NCBI GenBank assembly: GCA_004346725.1
Contig: SMDE01000009.1
Span: 1 to 64,000, forward strand
DNA length: 64,000 nt
Source: Phytobacter diazotrophicus
GTDB taxonomy: Bacteria > Pseudomonadota > Gammaproteobacteria > Enterobacterales > Enterobacteriaceae
Direction of reading: 5' to 3'
Shown: piece by piece, positions 18,202-25,487 of the stretch
Position numbering within the stretch: position 1 is the stretch's first letter
How the letters are laid out: every line of letters starts with the position of its first letter
Translations under genes and position numbers: made by a program
The notes under the pieces: generated by a model
What the model was told of the DNA's origin: nothing
Seen by the model: only the letters and a program-made list of their open reading frames with translations
Databases searched by the model: none

Positions 18202-18818
18202 CAGAGGGTCTTTTTCAAGGTCATCAGGTGCGGGCGCCACGCGTGAAGCGCAGGCTCATTCATTAACTTCCCGGCAATCTGTCGCGCTTCAGCGGACGTA
18301 ATGTTCAGCCGATGGAAGGCATTCTTCAGCGTTTCCGGCGGGGTATGTTGCTGATCCAGACTCAGCAAACTGCGCATCAGCTCTCCTTCGGGCCGCTTCA
18401 GCCAACGTAACCTGCTTGCTGATTTATGTTGGATCCGTACCCGCTCATTGCCGACACGGAACTCTCGCGTAGGGCCGCTTGACCAGTAGATGCGTTTAAC
18501 CGGCGCCTGTGTTTGCAGACCTAACCGATAAGCGGCTTCCAGTCCCTGAAGGGTGATTTTATAACCGCGCGCTTTTGCCCACGCTGCGGCAACATCATTG
18601 GCGCTGGCGATAACGTTAATAGAGGGGATATTTTTCAGTGGTTTTGGTCGGGAGTAGAAGCCGCGTTCAACCCGGACCAAAAGGCCTTCTTTTACCAGAC
18701 GACTCATTGCCTGTTGTACCGATGCGCGGCTTCCCAACGAATAAAATCCGCTGATGGAAAAGGGGATACCCCGCTTCATGCGGTGGACCCGCTGGCGGGC
18801 CAGAGCGGCAACAGACAT
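18201..18818 (-). CDS. abiEi: AbiEi-type antitoxin / transcriptional repressor
   Basis: A 205-residue protein. The N-terminal winged helix-turn-helix reads SGFYSLGSRASVQQAMSRLVKEGLL and continues with a wing-like RVERGFYSRP. The C-terminal half is the AbiEi antitoxin domain. AbiEi proteins neutralise AbiEii without binding it and repress their own promoter. An AGGAGAATC site precedes the ATG. The gene is transcribed first, with the toxin gene overlapping by one base. Confidence 0.88.
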   Translation of the reverse strand: MSVAALARQRVHRMKRGIPFSISGFYSLGSRASVQQAMSRLVKEGLLVRVERGFYSRPKPLKNIPSINVIASANDVAAAWAKARGYKITLQGLEAAYRLGLQTQAPVKRIYWSSGPTREFRVGNERVRIQHKSASRLRWLKRPEGELMRSLLSLDQQHTPPETLKNAFHRLNITSAEARQIAGKLMNEPALHAWRPHLMTLKKTL

Positions 18819-18857
18819 TGATTCTCCTGTACTGATATTTTTACTGAATGTGATCTT

Positions 18858-18887
18858 ATTCTAGACCAATATTATCAGGCTATACAA
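18858..18887 (-). promoter_or_regulatory. candidate abiE promoter
   Basis: On the minus strand, TTGTAT (18882-18887), an 18-bp spacer and TAGAAT (18858-18863) form a plausible sigma-70 promoter about 40 bp upstream of the abiEi start, in an AT-rich stretch. Confidence 0.5.
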
Positions 18888-18972
18888 GATTATTGATGTC
18901 AGCAAAAATATGTCTACCCTGGTATAATTACTGACAGGATCGCTATGAAGAGTGACCCTGTCGGTTTCTGTA

Positions 18973-19290
18973 TCAAGCCCCAGCGTTTAGTGGTTCCGCA
19001 TTGCGTCTGAATCTGGGGTCTTCTTGTTTTCCGTGCTGCTCAGCCCAACCGAGAACCTGAGCCAGCAATTGTCGCATGTAGTCATCGGTATCCCTGATGG
19101 TTTCAAAAGGAGAATGCTGTTCGGATGACAGGAGTGCAGTCAATAAACCCTGAACGCCAGTAGCCAGACCCTCGTCCTGAGTAATTTGCAGATAAGCATT
19201 TAGCGGCTTATCTTTCGACGCTTCGTCTCCACCCATAAAACGTTCAAAATCAGGAATACTGACGCGGTGGCGAACCGTAAGCCCTTCATT
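18973..19290 (-). pseudogene. truncated C-terminal fragment of an unidentified island gene
   Basis: An open frame runs in from the tRNA repeat boundary as NEGLTVRHRVSIPDFERFMGGDEASKD... and ends normally after EPLNAGA. It is open back to the junction at 19290, and the only in-frame ATG (19236, 87 residues) has no good ribosome-binding site. The reading frame looks protein-like (YLQITQDEGLATGVQGLLTAL, YMRQLLAQVLGWAEQHGKQE). It is probably the 3' end of a gene decapitated when the island recombined at the tRNA 3' end. The family is not recognised. Confidence 0.6.
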
Positions 19291-19308
19291 ATAGTGGTGC
19301 CCGGACTC
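19291..19308. repeat. 18-bp att-like direct repeat, right copy
   Basis: ATAGTGGTGCCCGGACTC, identical to 17029-17046 and to the tRNA-Phe 3' end at 19616-19633. It bounds the AbiE segment on the right and opens repeat unit 1. Confidence 0.85.
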
Positions 19309-19455
19309 GGACTAACGCCGGAGGCGTTGAACAGCGCGCGTGTCGCGCTGGCCCCGTAGGGGTGAGTCGCTTGCGGCGAATAATCGAACGGAGTTCGATG
19401 GAGAGTCCGGTTGCAGAAAAGCAAAAACCCGCCTTGTGGGCGGGTTCTCTAAATA
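19293..19455 (-). repeat. tRNA-Phe 3'-end repeat, unit 1
   Basis: A 163-bp unit nearly identical to the next one. Read on the tRNA strand it comprises a Rho-independent hairpin (AACCCGCC/GGCGGGTT plus TTTTTG, 19421-19446), a short ATCGAAC/GTTCGAT hairpin, several GC-rich hairpins, and finally the last 13-16 nt of tRNA-Phe including CCA. Confidence 0.88.
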
Positions 19456-19617
19456 AGTGGTGCCCGGACCCGGACTAACGCCGGAGGCGTTGAACAGCGC
19501 GCATGTCGCGCTGGCCCCGTAGGGGTGAGCCGCTTGCGGCGAATAATCGAACGGAGTTCGATGAAGAGTCCGGTCGTAGAAAAGCAAAAACCCAGCCATA
19601 GGCTGGGTTCTCTGAAT
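19456..19617 (-). repeat. tRNA-Phe 3'-end repeat, unit 2
   Basis: A 162-bp unit directly downstream of the tRNA on the minus strand. Its terminator hairpin (AACCCAGCC/GGCTGGGTT, 19584-19609) is the natural tRNA terminator. The unit ends in a slightly altered tRNA 3' end (GGGTCCGGGCACCACT) before unit 1 begins. Confidence 0.88.
19584..19609 (-). terminator. tRNA-Phe terminator
   Basis: A 9-bp GC-rich stem, AACCCAGCC-TAT-GGCTGGGTT, followed on the minus strand by a T-run, about 10 bp beyond the tRNA CCA end. Confidence 0.85.
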
Positions 19618-19619
19618 AG

Positions 19620-19695
19620 TGGTGCCCGGACTCGGAATCGAACCAAGGACACGGGGATTTTCAATCCCCTGCTCTACCGACTGAGCTATCCGGGC
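19620..19695 (-). tRNA. pheU: tRNA-Phe (GAA)
   Basis: A 76-nt tRNA starting GCCCGGATAGCTCAG on the minus strand, with anticodon loop TTGAAAA (GAA), T-arm GGTTCGATTCC and encoded CCA. The acceptor stem GCCCGGA pairs with TCCGGGC. It neighbours yjdC-dsbD as pheU does in E. coli. tRNA-Phe 3' ends are a common integration target, consistent with the repeats downstream. Confidence 0.98.
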
Positions 19696-19705
19696 AACGG
19701 GGCGC

Positions 19706-19734
19706 ATTAAACCCTAATCAATGTAATGCGTCAA
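19706..19734 (-). promoter_or_regulatory. tRNA-Phe promoter
   Basis: On the minus strand, TTGACG (19729-19734), a 17-bp spacer and TTTAAT (19706-19711), followed by a GC-rich GCGCCCC discriminator typical of stringently controlled stable RNA promoters, directly before the tRNA. Confidence 0.85.
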
Positions 19735-19809
19735 CTCTATTTCAAAAAATGCTGTTCAGTTGCTCAAGTTTGCGGCAGTCTGAGTGATTCTGCGCCACAA
19801 AACGGCGTA

Positions 19810-19827
19810 TTGCACAAATCTTCCAGA
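19810..19827. promoter_or_regulatory. 18-bp operator candidate upstream of the AraC-family gene
   Basis: TTGCACAAATCTTCCAGA ends 50 bp before the regulator's start. The same 18 bases recur at 20690-20707, 54 bp before the exporter start. The matching distances suggest a binding site for this regulator. Confidence 0.65.
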
Positions 19828-19877
19828 TTTTTTCCGCACGGGAGAGTAATGCTGTTCCCGGGGATTTCGGAGGCAAT

Positions 19878-20723
19878 ATGGCTAATGACTGGCTGGAACT
19901 GCGGCAACATGCGGACACCGGCATCGAAACAATTCGCGCCCACTTTGAAGGCCATGCGTACGATCCGCACTGGCACGACAGCTATCTGGTGGGTATCACC
20001 CTCAGCGGAACGCAGGAATTTCATTGCCGCCGTGAGCGTCATCGCAGTACGCCGGGAGATGCCTTCTTGCTCGAGCCCGGTGAAATTCACGATGGTGACG
20101 CGCCGGTTGAAGGCGGTTTCACCTACCTGACATTCTACCTCGATGAAGCGTGGCTCAGTTCCACCCTCCGGGGTTTGTACGAGTCCGTCCCTTCCAGTTA
20201 TTCGCTGCATTTTTCCCGCACGATGGCGCGCGAGCCACAGCTTGCTGGCGCGATCGCCCGGACCTTTCATTCACTGCACAGCGAAGAGATGCGCATTGTG
20301 CAGCAAAGCACCATGGATGATCTGCTCGGGCAGCTTACCCGGCACAGCCAGTGGCGCAAGCGCCTGCCGTCGCATCTGCAAAGCGCAGCGGTGGCTCATC
20401 GCGCACGGGACTATTTGCATGCCCATATGGGGGAAAACATCGGCCTGTCCGACCTGGCCCGCGAAACGGGTACCGACCGGTTTACCCTGACCCGTTGTTT
20501 TAAGCGCGAATTTCATCTCTCCCCCCATGCCTGGCTTATTCAACTGCGGCTGGCCAATGCCCGAAGCATGCTGGCGCGCGGCGAACAACCGGCGGACGTG
20601 GCGGCTGCGCTGGGCTTTGCCGATCAAAGCCATCTGGGACGCTGGTTCCAGCGGGCATATCGGCTATCGCCAGCCCACTACCGGAAACTTTGCACAAATC
20701 TTCCAGACGACATCCGTAAATAA
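19878..20723 (+). CDS. AraC-family transcriptional regulator
   Basis: A 281-residue regulator. The N-terminal cupin-type sensor (about 10-130; HFEGHAYDPHWHDSYLVGITLSG, LLEPGEIHDG) resembles AraC-type ligand domains. The C-terminal double helix-turn-helix (about 180-275) includes LARETGTDRFTLTRCFKREF and VAAALGFADQSHLGRWFQRAY. A GGAGG site precedes the ATG. The exporter gene follows 38 bp later on the same strand. The shared 18-bp sequence before both genes points to autoregulation plus control of the exporter, probably in response to an amino acid or related compound (inference). Confidence 0.88.
   Translation: MANDWLELRQHADTGIETIRAHFEGHAYDPHWHDSYLVGITLSGTQEFHCRRERHRSTPGDAFLLEPGEIHDGDAPVEGGFTYLTFYLDEAWLSSTLRGLYESVPSSYSLHFSRTMAREPQLAGAIARTFHSLHSEEMRIVQQSTMDDLLGQLTRHSQWRKRLPSHLQSAAVAHRARDYLHAHMGENIGLSDLARETGTDRFTLTRCFKREFHLSPHAWLIQLRLANARSMLARGEQPADVAAALGFADQSHLGRWFQRAYRLSPAHYRKLCTNLPDDIRK
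20690..20707. promoter_or_regulatory. 18-bp operator candidate upstream of the LysE-family exporter
   Basis: The second exact copy of TTGCACAAATCTTCCAGA lies within the last codons of the regulator gene (KLCTNLPDD), yet keeps the same distance to the next start as the first copy. See 19810-19827. Confidence 0.65.
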
Positions 20724-20761
20724 CGACAAAGTCACAGGACGGAGAATAAGGAGTCCCGACT

Positions 20762-21364
20762 GTGAACATGCTCTACAGCTACCTGCCATTTATGTTGTTT
20801 GCCTTTGTGGCGTCGATAACGCCCGGCCCGACCAATATTCTGATCCTTGCCAGCAGTCAACGCTATGGCATCAGGGCCACGCTACCTGCGGTGCTCGGGG
20901 CATGTGTGGCAGCAAGCCTTATTGTGTTTATCTCCGGGGCGGGGGCAGGAGAGATACTGCGAGGGTATCCGTTGCTACGTGAGGGGATGAGTTGGGCCGG
21001 TGCATTGTGGCTAAGCTGGATGAGCTGGCAGCTCTTTACCGCCCCGGCAGCAGATCTGAACGAGAAGAGTGGTGAACCCTTTAGCGGCAAAGCGGCGGCC
21101 ATGTTGCAGCTAATCAACCCCAAAACCTGGATGATGGCGCTGGCCGTGGTCAGTCTGTTTGCCCCGAACGGCGCGCATCCCGTGCGCGAAGTGTCATTTT
21201 TGTCACTGAGCTTCCTGCTCATTTCGGTGCTCTGCCTGGGCGCGTGGACACTACTGGGCAAAGCGGTAAACCGGCTCTTTCGCAGTGCGGCATCGCTGAT
21301 TTGGTTTCAACGGGCGATGGCGCTCTGCCTGCTGATTTCCGCCTGGACCGGGTTTATGCACTGA
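20762..21364 (+). CDS. LysE/RhtB-family amino-acid exporter
   Basis: A 200-residue inner-membrane protein with about six segments. The family signature SITPGPTNILILASSQRYG near residue 20 and the LINPKTWMMALAVVSLF motif mark LysE/RhtB exporters of amino acids or small metabolites. A GTG at 20762 or an ATG at 20768 can start it; GGAGAATAAGGAG lies upstream. It is probably controlled by the adjacent AraC-type regulator. The substrate is unknown. Its stop abuts the yjdC stop in the palindrome TGATCA. Confidence 0.88.
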   Translation: MNMLYSYLPFMLFAFVASITPGPTNILILASSQRYGIRATLPAVLGACVAASLIVFISGAGAGEILRGYPLLREGMSWAGALWLSWMSWQLFTAPAADLNEKSGEPFSGKAAAMLQLINPKTWMMALAVVSLFAPNGAHPVREVSFLSLSFLLISVLCLGAWTLLGKAVNRLFRSAASLIWFQRAMALCLLISAWTGFMH

Positions 21365-21940
21365 TCAGGTTAATGCACCGCCCGTGCGACAACATGCAAA
21401 ACGAAGAATATCTTCTGCGAGCTGTCGGGCGGTATCGACGTCAGTCTGGCTGCGATTGACCAGCATCCTGCTTAGACAACCCTCCAGCACCAGCTCCATC
21501 TGTTTCGCGACCATTGTCGGGTCGTCCACCTCCAGTTGGGTTAACAGGTCATGGGTGAAGTCGAAGGCCGCCTGCTTTTGCTGATCCGCCAGTTGGTGTA
21601 TCGGATGGTCCGGGTCGGGGTAAAAGGTGCAGGCGGCGATAAACAGGCAGCCCGGATAGCGATTGTTACTAACGCAATCCGTCAACGCCCCATAACGCGC
21701 CAGCAATTTTTGCTCTTTTGTCAGCTCTTCATCGAGTAATAACTGCCTGCGCCAGATATCAACCTGCTGGCTGAGATAGCGTAGCGCATCATAAAACAGC
21801 GCTTCTTTATCCGGCCAGAAACGCAAAAACTCCTCTAACGGGTAGTCAATACGTTCCGCGACCATTTCCGGCGTGGTGTCAGCAATCCCTCTTAATTCAA
21901 ATAATTGAAGTGTCTGGCTTAAAACATCTTCACGTTGCAC
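21365..21940 (-). CDS. yjdC: TetR-type regulator YjdC
   Basis: A 191-residue protein, the E. coli YjdC length, upstream of dsbD-type genes as expected. The N-terminal TetR-like helix-turn-helix region reads [36 protein letters not shown]; the rest is a helical ligand domain. The target is not established. It is probably transcribed after dsbD on the same strand, with 48 bp between them. Confidence 0.85.
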   Translation of the reverse strand: MQREDVLSQTLQLFELRGIADTTPEMVAERIDYPLEEFLRFWPDKEALFYDALRYLSQQVDIWRRQLLLDEELTKEQKLLARYGALTDCVSNNRYPGCLFIAACTFYPDPDHPIHQLADQQKQAAFDFTHDLLTQLEVDDPTMVAKQMELVLEGCLSRMLVNRSQTDVDTARQLAEDILRFACCRTGGALT

Positions 21941-21988
21941 GGTAAGTTCCTCCGTTGTCAGAAGCCTGCGTCCCCAACCAAGTGTTGT

Positions 21989-23704
21989 TTACGGTGTGTG
22001 ATTGCGCAAATGTGTCGTAAAGGCAGGCGCATCCATAAACCCCGTGACCCGCTGTGCCGGTTGCTCATGGCCTTGCGCATCAAAAAACACAATGGTGGGT
22101 AAGCCCAGAACCTGTAAATGGTGCAGCAGCGCTTGATCCTGTGCGTTATTGGCGGTGACATCCGCCTGTAATAACACGGAATTTTTTAATGCTGCCTGAA
22201 CCCGCGTATCGCTAAAGGTGTACTTCTCAAACTCTTTGCACGCCACGCACCAGTCGGCGTAAAGATCCAGCATCACCGGGCGACCTTTGGCCTGTGCCAG
22301 CGCCTGATTAAGGTCATCCACGGTTTTGATGGTAGTAAATGACAGGTGCGCCTGGTTTTGCGCCGCTGGCTGACCAAAGGCCCAGTCCTGCAAGGGACGA
22401 GCGCAAACCAGCGCCGCACCTAACAGGACGATTTGCACAATGCGCATCACCGGGCGGGTTGCGCCGAGGCTGGCAATAAAGGCCCAGGCGAAAAAGGCGA
22501 CGCCGAGCAGCGACCATAAGCGTAAACCCCAGTTATCGCCCAATACTCGCTCAAGCAGGAAAACGGGTAACGCCAGGATCACAAAGCCAAAGGCGATTTT
22601 GACCTGCGCCATCCACGGGCCGCTTTTCGGCAGCAGGCGGTTGCCAAAGACGGTAACCAGAATCAGCGGCAATCCCATCCCCAGGGCATACAGATACAGC
22701 GTGCCGCCGCCAAGCCACAGATTACCGCTTTGGGCGATATAGAGCAGGATGGCGCTCAGCGGCGCTGTGGTGCAAGGGGAACAAATTAGCCCGGCAATCG
22801 CCCCCATAGCGAATACACCGCCTGCGGAACCACCTTGTTGGCGGTTGCTCATCAGCGTTAAGCGGGTTTGCAGCGAGGAGGGCAATTGCAGGGTGAACAG
22901 GCCAAACATCGACAGCGCCAGCACAAGAAAAACCACCGACAGGCCAATCAGCACATACGGATGCTGGAGTGCTGCCTGGAACTGGAGACCGGCCGCCGCC
23001 ACGACCAGGCCCAGCGCGGTATAGGTCAGCGCCATGCCCTGCACATAGATAAATGCCAGCAGCAGCGCGCGGGGCGTTGAAAGGCGTTGTTTGCCCCCCA
23101 GCACGATGCCTGAGATCAGCGGGTACATCGGTAAGACGCAGGGGGTGAAGGCCACGCCAATGCCAATCAGCAGCGCCCAGAGGGCGGAGAAGGGCAGCGC
23201 GGCTGGAGCCGTATCGTCATTGCCCCTCACCACGGCCCTCTCCCCGGAGGGGCGAGGGGGGATGGATTGGGCAGTGGCTTTCACCTCACTCAACGGAATC
23301 ACTTTGGTTTCCGGCGGGTAACAGAACCCGGCGTCCGCACAGCCCTGGTAGATCACCGTCAGGGTCGCGCCTTTGGCCGCCTCGGTGATGGTCACCGGCA
23401 GGTGCAACTGTTGGCGATAAATCTCGCTCTTGCCATAAAACTCATCGTTATGCGGCTCGCCGAAAGGCAGTTGTGGCGGGGTGATCTCTGCCTGCTGCGC
23501 AGTGAGTTTGATTTGCTGGCGATAGAGGTAATAGCCCTCTTTCACCTGCCAGTTCAGCTTGAGTTCATTTTCCTGTTGCTGGAAATCAAACATAAAGGCC
23601 TGATCGGCCGGAACAAAACTGGACCGTCCGGGGGCGTCAAATAACCCGGCAAGGGCCGGTGTGCTGCATAACAGCAGAATCAGCGTAAGGATGCGTTGAG
23701 CCAT
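21989..23704 (-). CDS. dsbD: thiol:disulfide interchange protein DsbD
   Basis: A 571-residue membrane reductant carrier. Residues 1-19 form the signal peptide. The periplasmic alpha domain carries Cys122/Cys128 ([14 protein letters not shown]). The eight-segment core carries [10 protein letters not shown] and [12 protein letters not shown] cysteines. The thioredoxin-like gamma domain ends with CVAC in [16 protein letters not shown]. It passes electrons from cytosolic thioredoxin to DsbC, DsbG and CcmG. The linker at 152-161 ([10 protein letters not shown]) is unlike E. coli and coincides with a dispersed DNA repeat; the protein is about six residues longer than K-12 DsbD. The start overlaps the cutA end by 25 bp. 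Confidence 0.97.
   Translation of the reverse strand: MAQRILTLILLLCSTPALAGLFDAPGRSSFVPADQAFMFDFQQQENELKLNWQVKEGYYLYRQQIKLTAQQAEITPPQLPFGEPHNDEFYGKSEIYRQQLHLPVTITEAAKGATLTVIYQGCADAGFCYPPETKVIPLSEVKATAQSIPPRPSGERAVVRGNDDTAPAALPFSALWALLIGIGVAFTPCVLPMYPLISGIVLGGKQRLSTPRALLLAFIYVQGMALTYTALGLVVAAAGLQFQAALQHPYVLIGLSVVFLVLALSMFGLFTLQLPSSLQTRLTLMSNRQQGGSAGGVFAMGAIAGLICSPCTTAPLSAILLYIAQSGNLWLGGGTLYLYALGMGLPLILVTVFGNRLLPKSGPWMAQVKIAFGFVILALPVFLLERVLGDNWGLRLWSLLGVAFFAWAFIASLGATRPVMRIVQIVLLGAALVCARPLQDWAFGQPAAQNQAHLSFTTIKTVDDLNQALAQAKGRPVMLDLYADWCVACKEFEKYTFSDTRVQAALKNSVLLQADVTANNAQDQALLHHLQVLGLPTIVFFDAQGHEQPAQRVTGFMDAPAFTTHLRNHTP
23221..23262. repeat. dispersed G/C-rich repeat inside the dsbD linker
   Basis: On the minus strand CCCTCCGGGGAGAGGGCCG then TGGTGAGGGG, related to the copy at 92-122. 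It lies wholly within the coding region for the flexible linker between the alpha and membrane domains and keeps the reading frame. Confidence 0.6.
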
Positions 23705-24003
23705 GAGAGGTAATCAAAATCTCCGTGAGTAACCGGTATAGCGAGTAATTCTGGGGTCTGATAAGGGTGATGCGATTTTATGCAGGCGAAGAGATCTTCA
23801 AGGTGTGCAACGTCAGTTTTGAGCAACAACTGTACTTCATATTCCTGTTCCAGCTTCCCCTCCCAGTAGTACATAGAGGTGGCGCCGGGGAGGAGGGTCA
23901 CGCAGGCAGCCAGCTTATCGGCCAGCGCTTTGGCGGCCAGCTCCTGGGCCGTCGCTTCATCCGGGGCGGTACAGAGCACAACAACAGTATCAGGCGTGTT
24001 CAT
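23680..24003 (-). CDS. cutA: divalent-cation tolerance protein CutA
   Basis: A 107-residue member of the small trimeric CutA1 family, close to E. coli CutA (112). Typical segments are [46 protein letters not shown] and [13 protein letters not shown]. It is linked genetically to copper tolerance, but the biochemical role is unsettled and the copper phenotype was partly due to dsbD. It is the first gene of the cutA-dsbD pair, with overlapping coding regions. Confidence 0.95.
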   Translation of the reverse strand: MNTPDTVVVLCTAPDEATAQELAAKALADKLAACVTLLPGATSMYYWEGKLEQEYEVQLLLKTDVAHLEDLFACIKSHHPYQTPELLAIPVTHGDFDYLSWLNASLR

Positions 24004-24047
24004 CGTTAACCTCTTCGCAGCGAAAAGGGGACTATATCACGCACACG

Positions 24048-24076
24048 AAAAACGGGCCGCAGTACGGCCCGTTTTT
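24048..24076 (-). terminator. dcuA terminator
   Basis: AAAAACGGGCCG / CGGCCCGTTTTT perfect 12-bp stem with a 5-nt loop, lying between cutA and dcuA; functions after dcuA on the minus strand. Confidence 0.9.
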
Positions 24077-24084
24077 AACCACTT

Positions 24085-25386
24085 TTACAACAGAATACCG
24101 CCAATTACGAAACCGAGTATTACGCACAGGGTGATGGCGATAACGCCCGGAACTAAAAAGGCATGGTTAAACACATATTTGCCGATACGCGTTGAACCCG
24201 TATCGTCCATTTCCACCGCCGCAAGCAGCGTTGGGTAGGTTGGCAGGACAAACAATGCAGATACCGCAGCAAACGATGCCACGGCGGTCAGCGGGCTGAC
24301 ACCCAGCATCAGTGCCGCAGGCATCAGCGCTTTCGCGGTTGCTGCCTGAGAGTAAAGCAGCGTAGAGGCGAAAAACAGCACCACTGCCAGCAGCCACGGG
24401 TAGCTGTTGAGCAGGTTGCCGGCCACAGTCTGGATATCCTGAATGTGGTTTTTCACAAAGGTATCGCCCAGCCAGGCCACGCCCAGGACGCAAATACAGG
24501 CGCTCATACCCGATTTAAAGGTGCTGGCGTTGAGAATGTCGCCCGTGTTGATTTTACAGGTCAGGCAAATCAGCGTGGCGATGGTTAACATGAACACCAC
24601 AATCGCTTCGTTACGTGGCAATACCGGGTTCGTGATAAGACCTACGTTCGGACTGATTGCCGTGGCGTACAGCATGACGGCGATAATCCCAACCAGGAAC
24701 AGCAGCACGGAACGTTTGGCATGCGGCTTCATCTCGAAAACTTTACTGCCGCGCAGTTTGATTTCCCCTCTTGCCAGACGCTCCTGGTAAACCGGATCAT
24801 CTTTCAACTCAGCGCCGAGGAAGTTACACACAATAGCCGTCAGCATAACGGCAATCAGCGTAACAGGAATACAGACCGCCAGCAGCGTCAGATAACTCAC
24901 ACCGAGCGGTTCCAGAATGCCGGCAAAAAAGACGACAGCCGCAGAGATGGGGGAGGCGGTAATAGCGATTTGCGAAGCCACGACGGCAATGGAAAGTGGT
25001 CGGGAAGGACGAATCCCTTGCTCTTTCGCCACTTCGGTAATGACCGGCAGCGTAGAAAACGCCGTATGACCGGTACCCGCCAGGATGGTCATAAACCAGG
25101 TGACCAGCGGGGCGAGAAAAGTAATGTATTTCGGATGACGGCGCAGCATACGCTCCGCAATACTCACCAGGTAATCCATGCCCCCTGCCACCTGCATCGC
25201 GGCAATAGAGGCGATGACCGCCATGATGATTTCAATCACATCGAAGGGTATAGCGCCGGGTTTGATTTGAAAAAAGAGTGTCAGTACAAGCACCCCGAAA
25301 CCACCGGCAAAACCGATGCCGATACCGCCGAGTCTGGCCCCCAGGTAAATAGCAAGCAGGACGAGTACAAGTTCTGCAGCAAACAT
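24085..25386 (-). CDS. dcuA: C4-dicarboxylate antiporter DcuA
   Basis: A 433-residue inner-membrane protein, the length of E. coli DcuA, with about ten segments and typical motifs (GGIGIGFAGGFGVLVLTLFF, AGTGHTAFSTLPVITEVAKEQ). It exchanges aspartate, fumarate, malate and succinate. Located directly downstream of aspA, it brings in aspartate for aspartase and exports succinate made by fumarate reductase. Confidence 0.97.
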   Translation of the reverse strand: MFAAELVLVLLAIYLGARLGGIGIGFAGGFGVLVLTLFFQIKPGAIPFDVIEIIMAVIASIAAMQVAGGMDYLVSIAERMLRRHPKYITFLAPLVTWFMTILAGTGHTAFSTLPVITEVAKEQGIRPSRPLSIAVVASQIAITASPISAAVVFFAGILEPLGVSYLTLLAVCIPVTLIAVMLTAIVCNFLGAELKDDPVYQERLARGEIKLRGSKVFEMKPHAKRSVLLFLVGIIAVMLYATAISPNVGLITNPVLPRNEAIVVFMLTIATLICLTCKINTGDILNASTFKSGMSACICVLGVAWLGDTFVKNHIQDIQTVAGNLLNSYPWLLAVVLFFASTLLYSQAATAKALMPAALMLGVSPLTAVASFAAVSALFVLPTYPTLLAAVEMDDTGSTRIGKYVFNHAFLVPGVIAITLCVILGFVIGGILL

Positions 25387-25436
25387 AATTGCCTTCCTTG
25401 TTGATGAAATGAGAATGATTTTTTTTACTGCAGGCT

Positions 25437-25468
25437 AAAAAAAAGGCACGTCAGAGCTGACGTGCCTT
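25437..25468 (-). terminator. aspA terminator / aspA-dcuA intercistronic hairpin
   Basis: AAGGCACGTCAG / CTGACGTGCCTT perfect 12-bp stem, followed on the minus strand by a run of eight T. Located between aspA and dcuA, it should reduce but may not abolish readthrough into dcuA. Confidence 0.9.
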
Positions 25469-25487
25469 GTGGCTTTAGCCGTCAGTG

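Larger units (their letters stand above)
17047..19290. mobile_element. 2.2-kb AbiE island within the tRNA-Phe repeat array
   Basis: The segment between two identical 18-bp copies of the tRNA-Phe 3' end carries abiEii, abiEi and a truncated gene. It has no integrase and no transposase. Its AbiE genes and lower-GC flanks differ from the surroundings. It is best read as the remnant of a tRNA-Phe-targeted element that lost its integrase, or as a cargo module swapped by recombination between the repeats. Confidence 0.7.

Noticed and set aside
19291..19633. Possible CRISPR array because of regularly spaced repeats
   Set aside because: The repeats are long tandem units with tRNA 3' ends, not short repeats with unique spacers, and no cas gene is near.
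19312..19707. Open frame reading through tRNA-Phe and both repeat units
   Set aside because: It translates a tRNA and structured repeats; no start signal, and the frame breaks between units.
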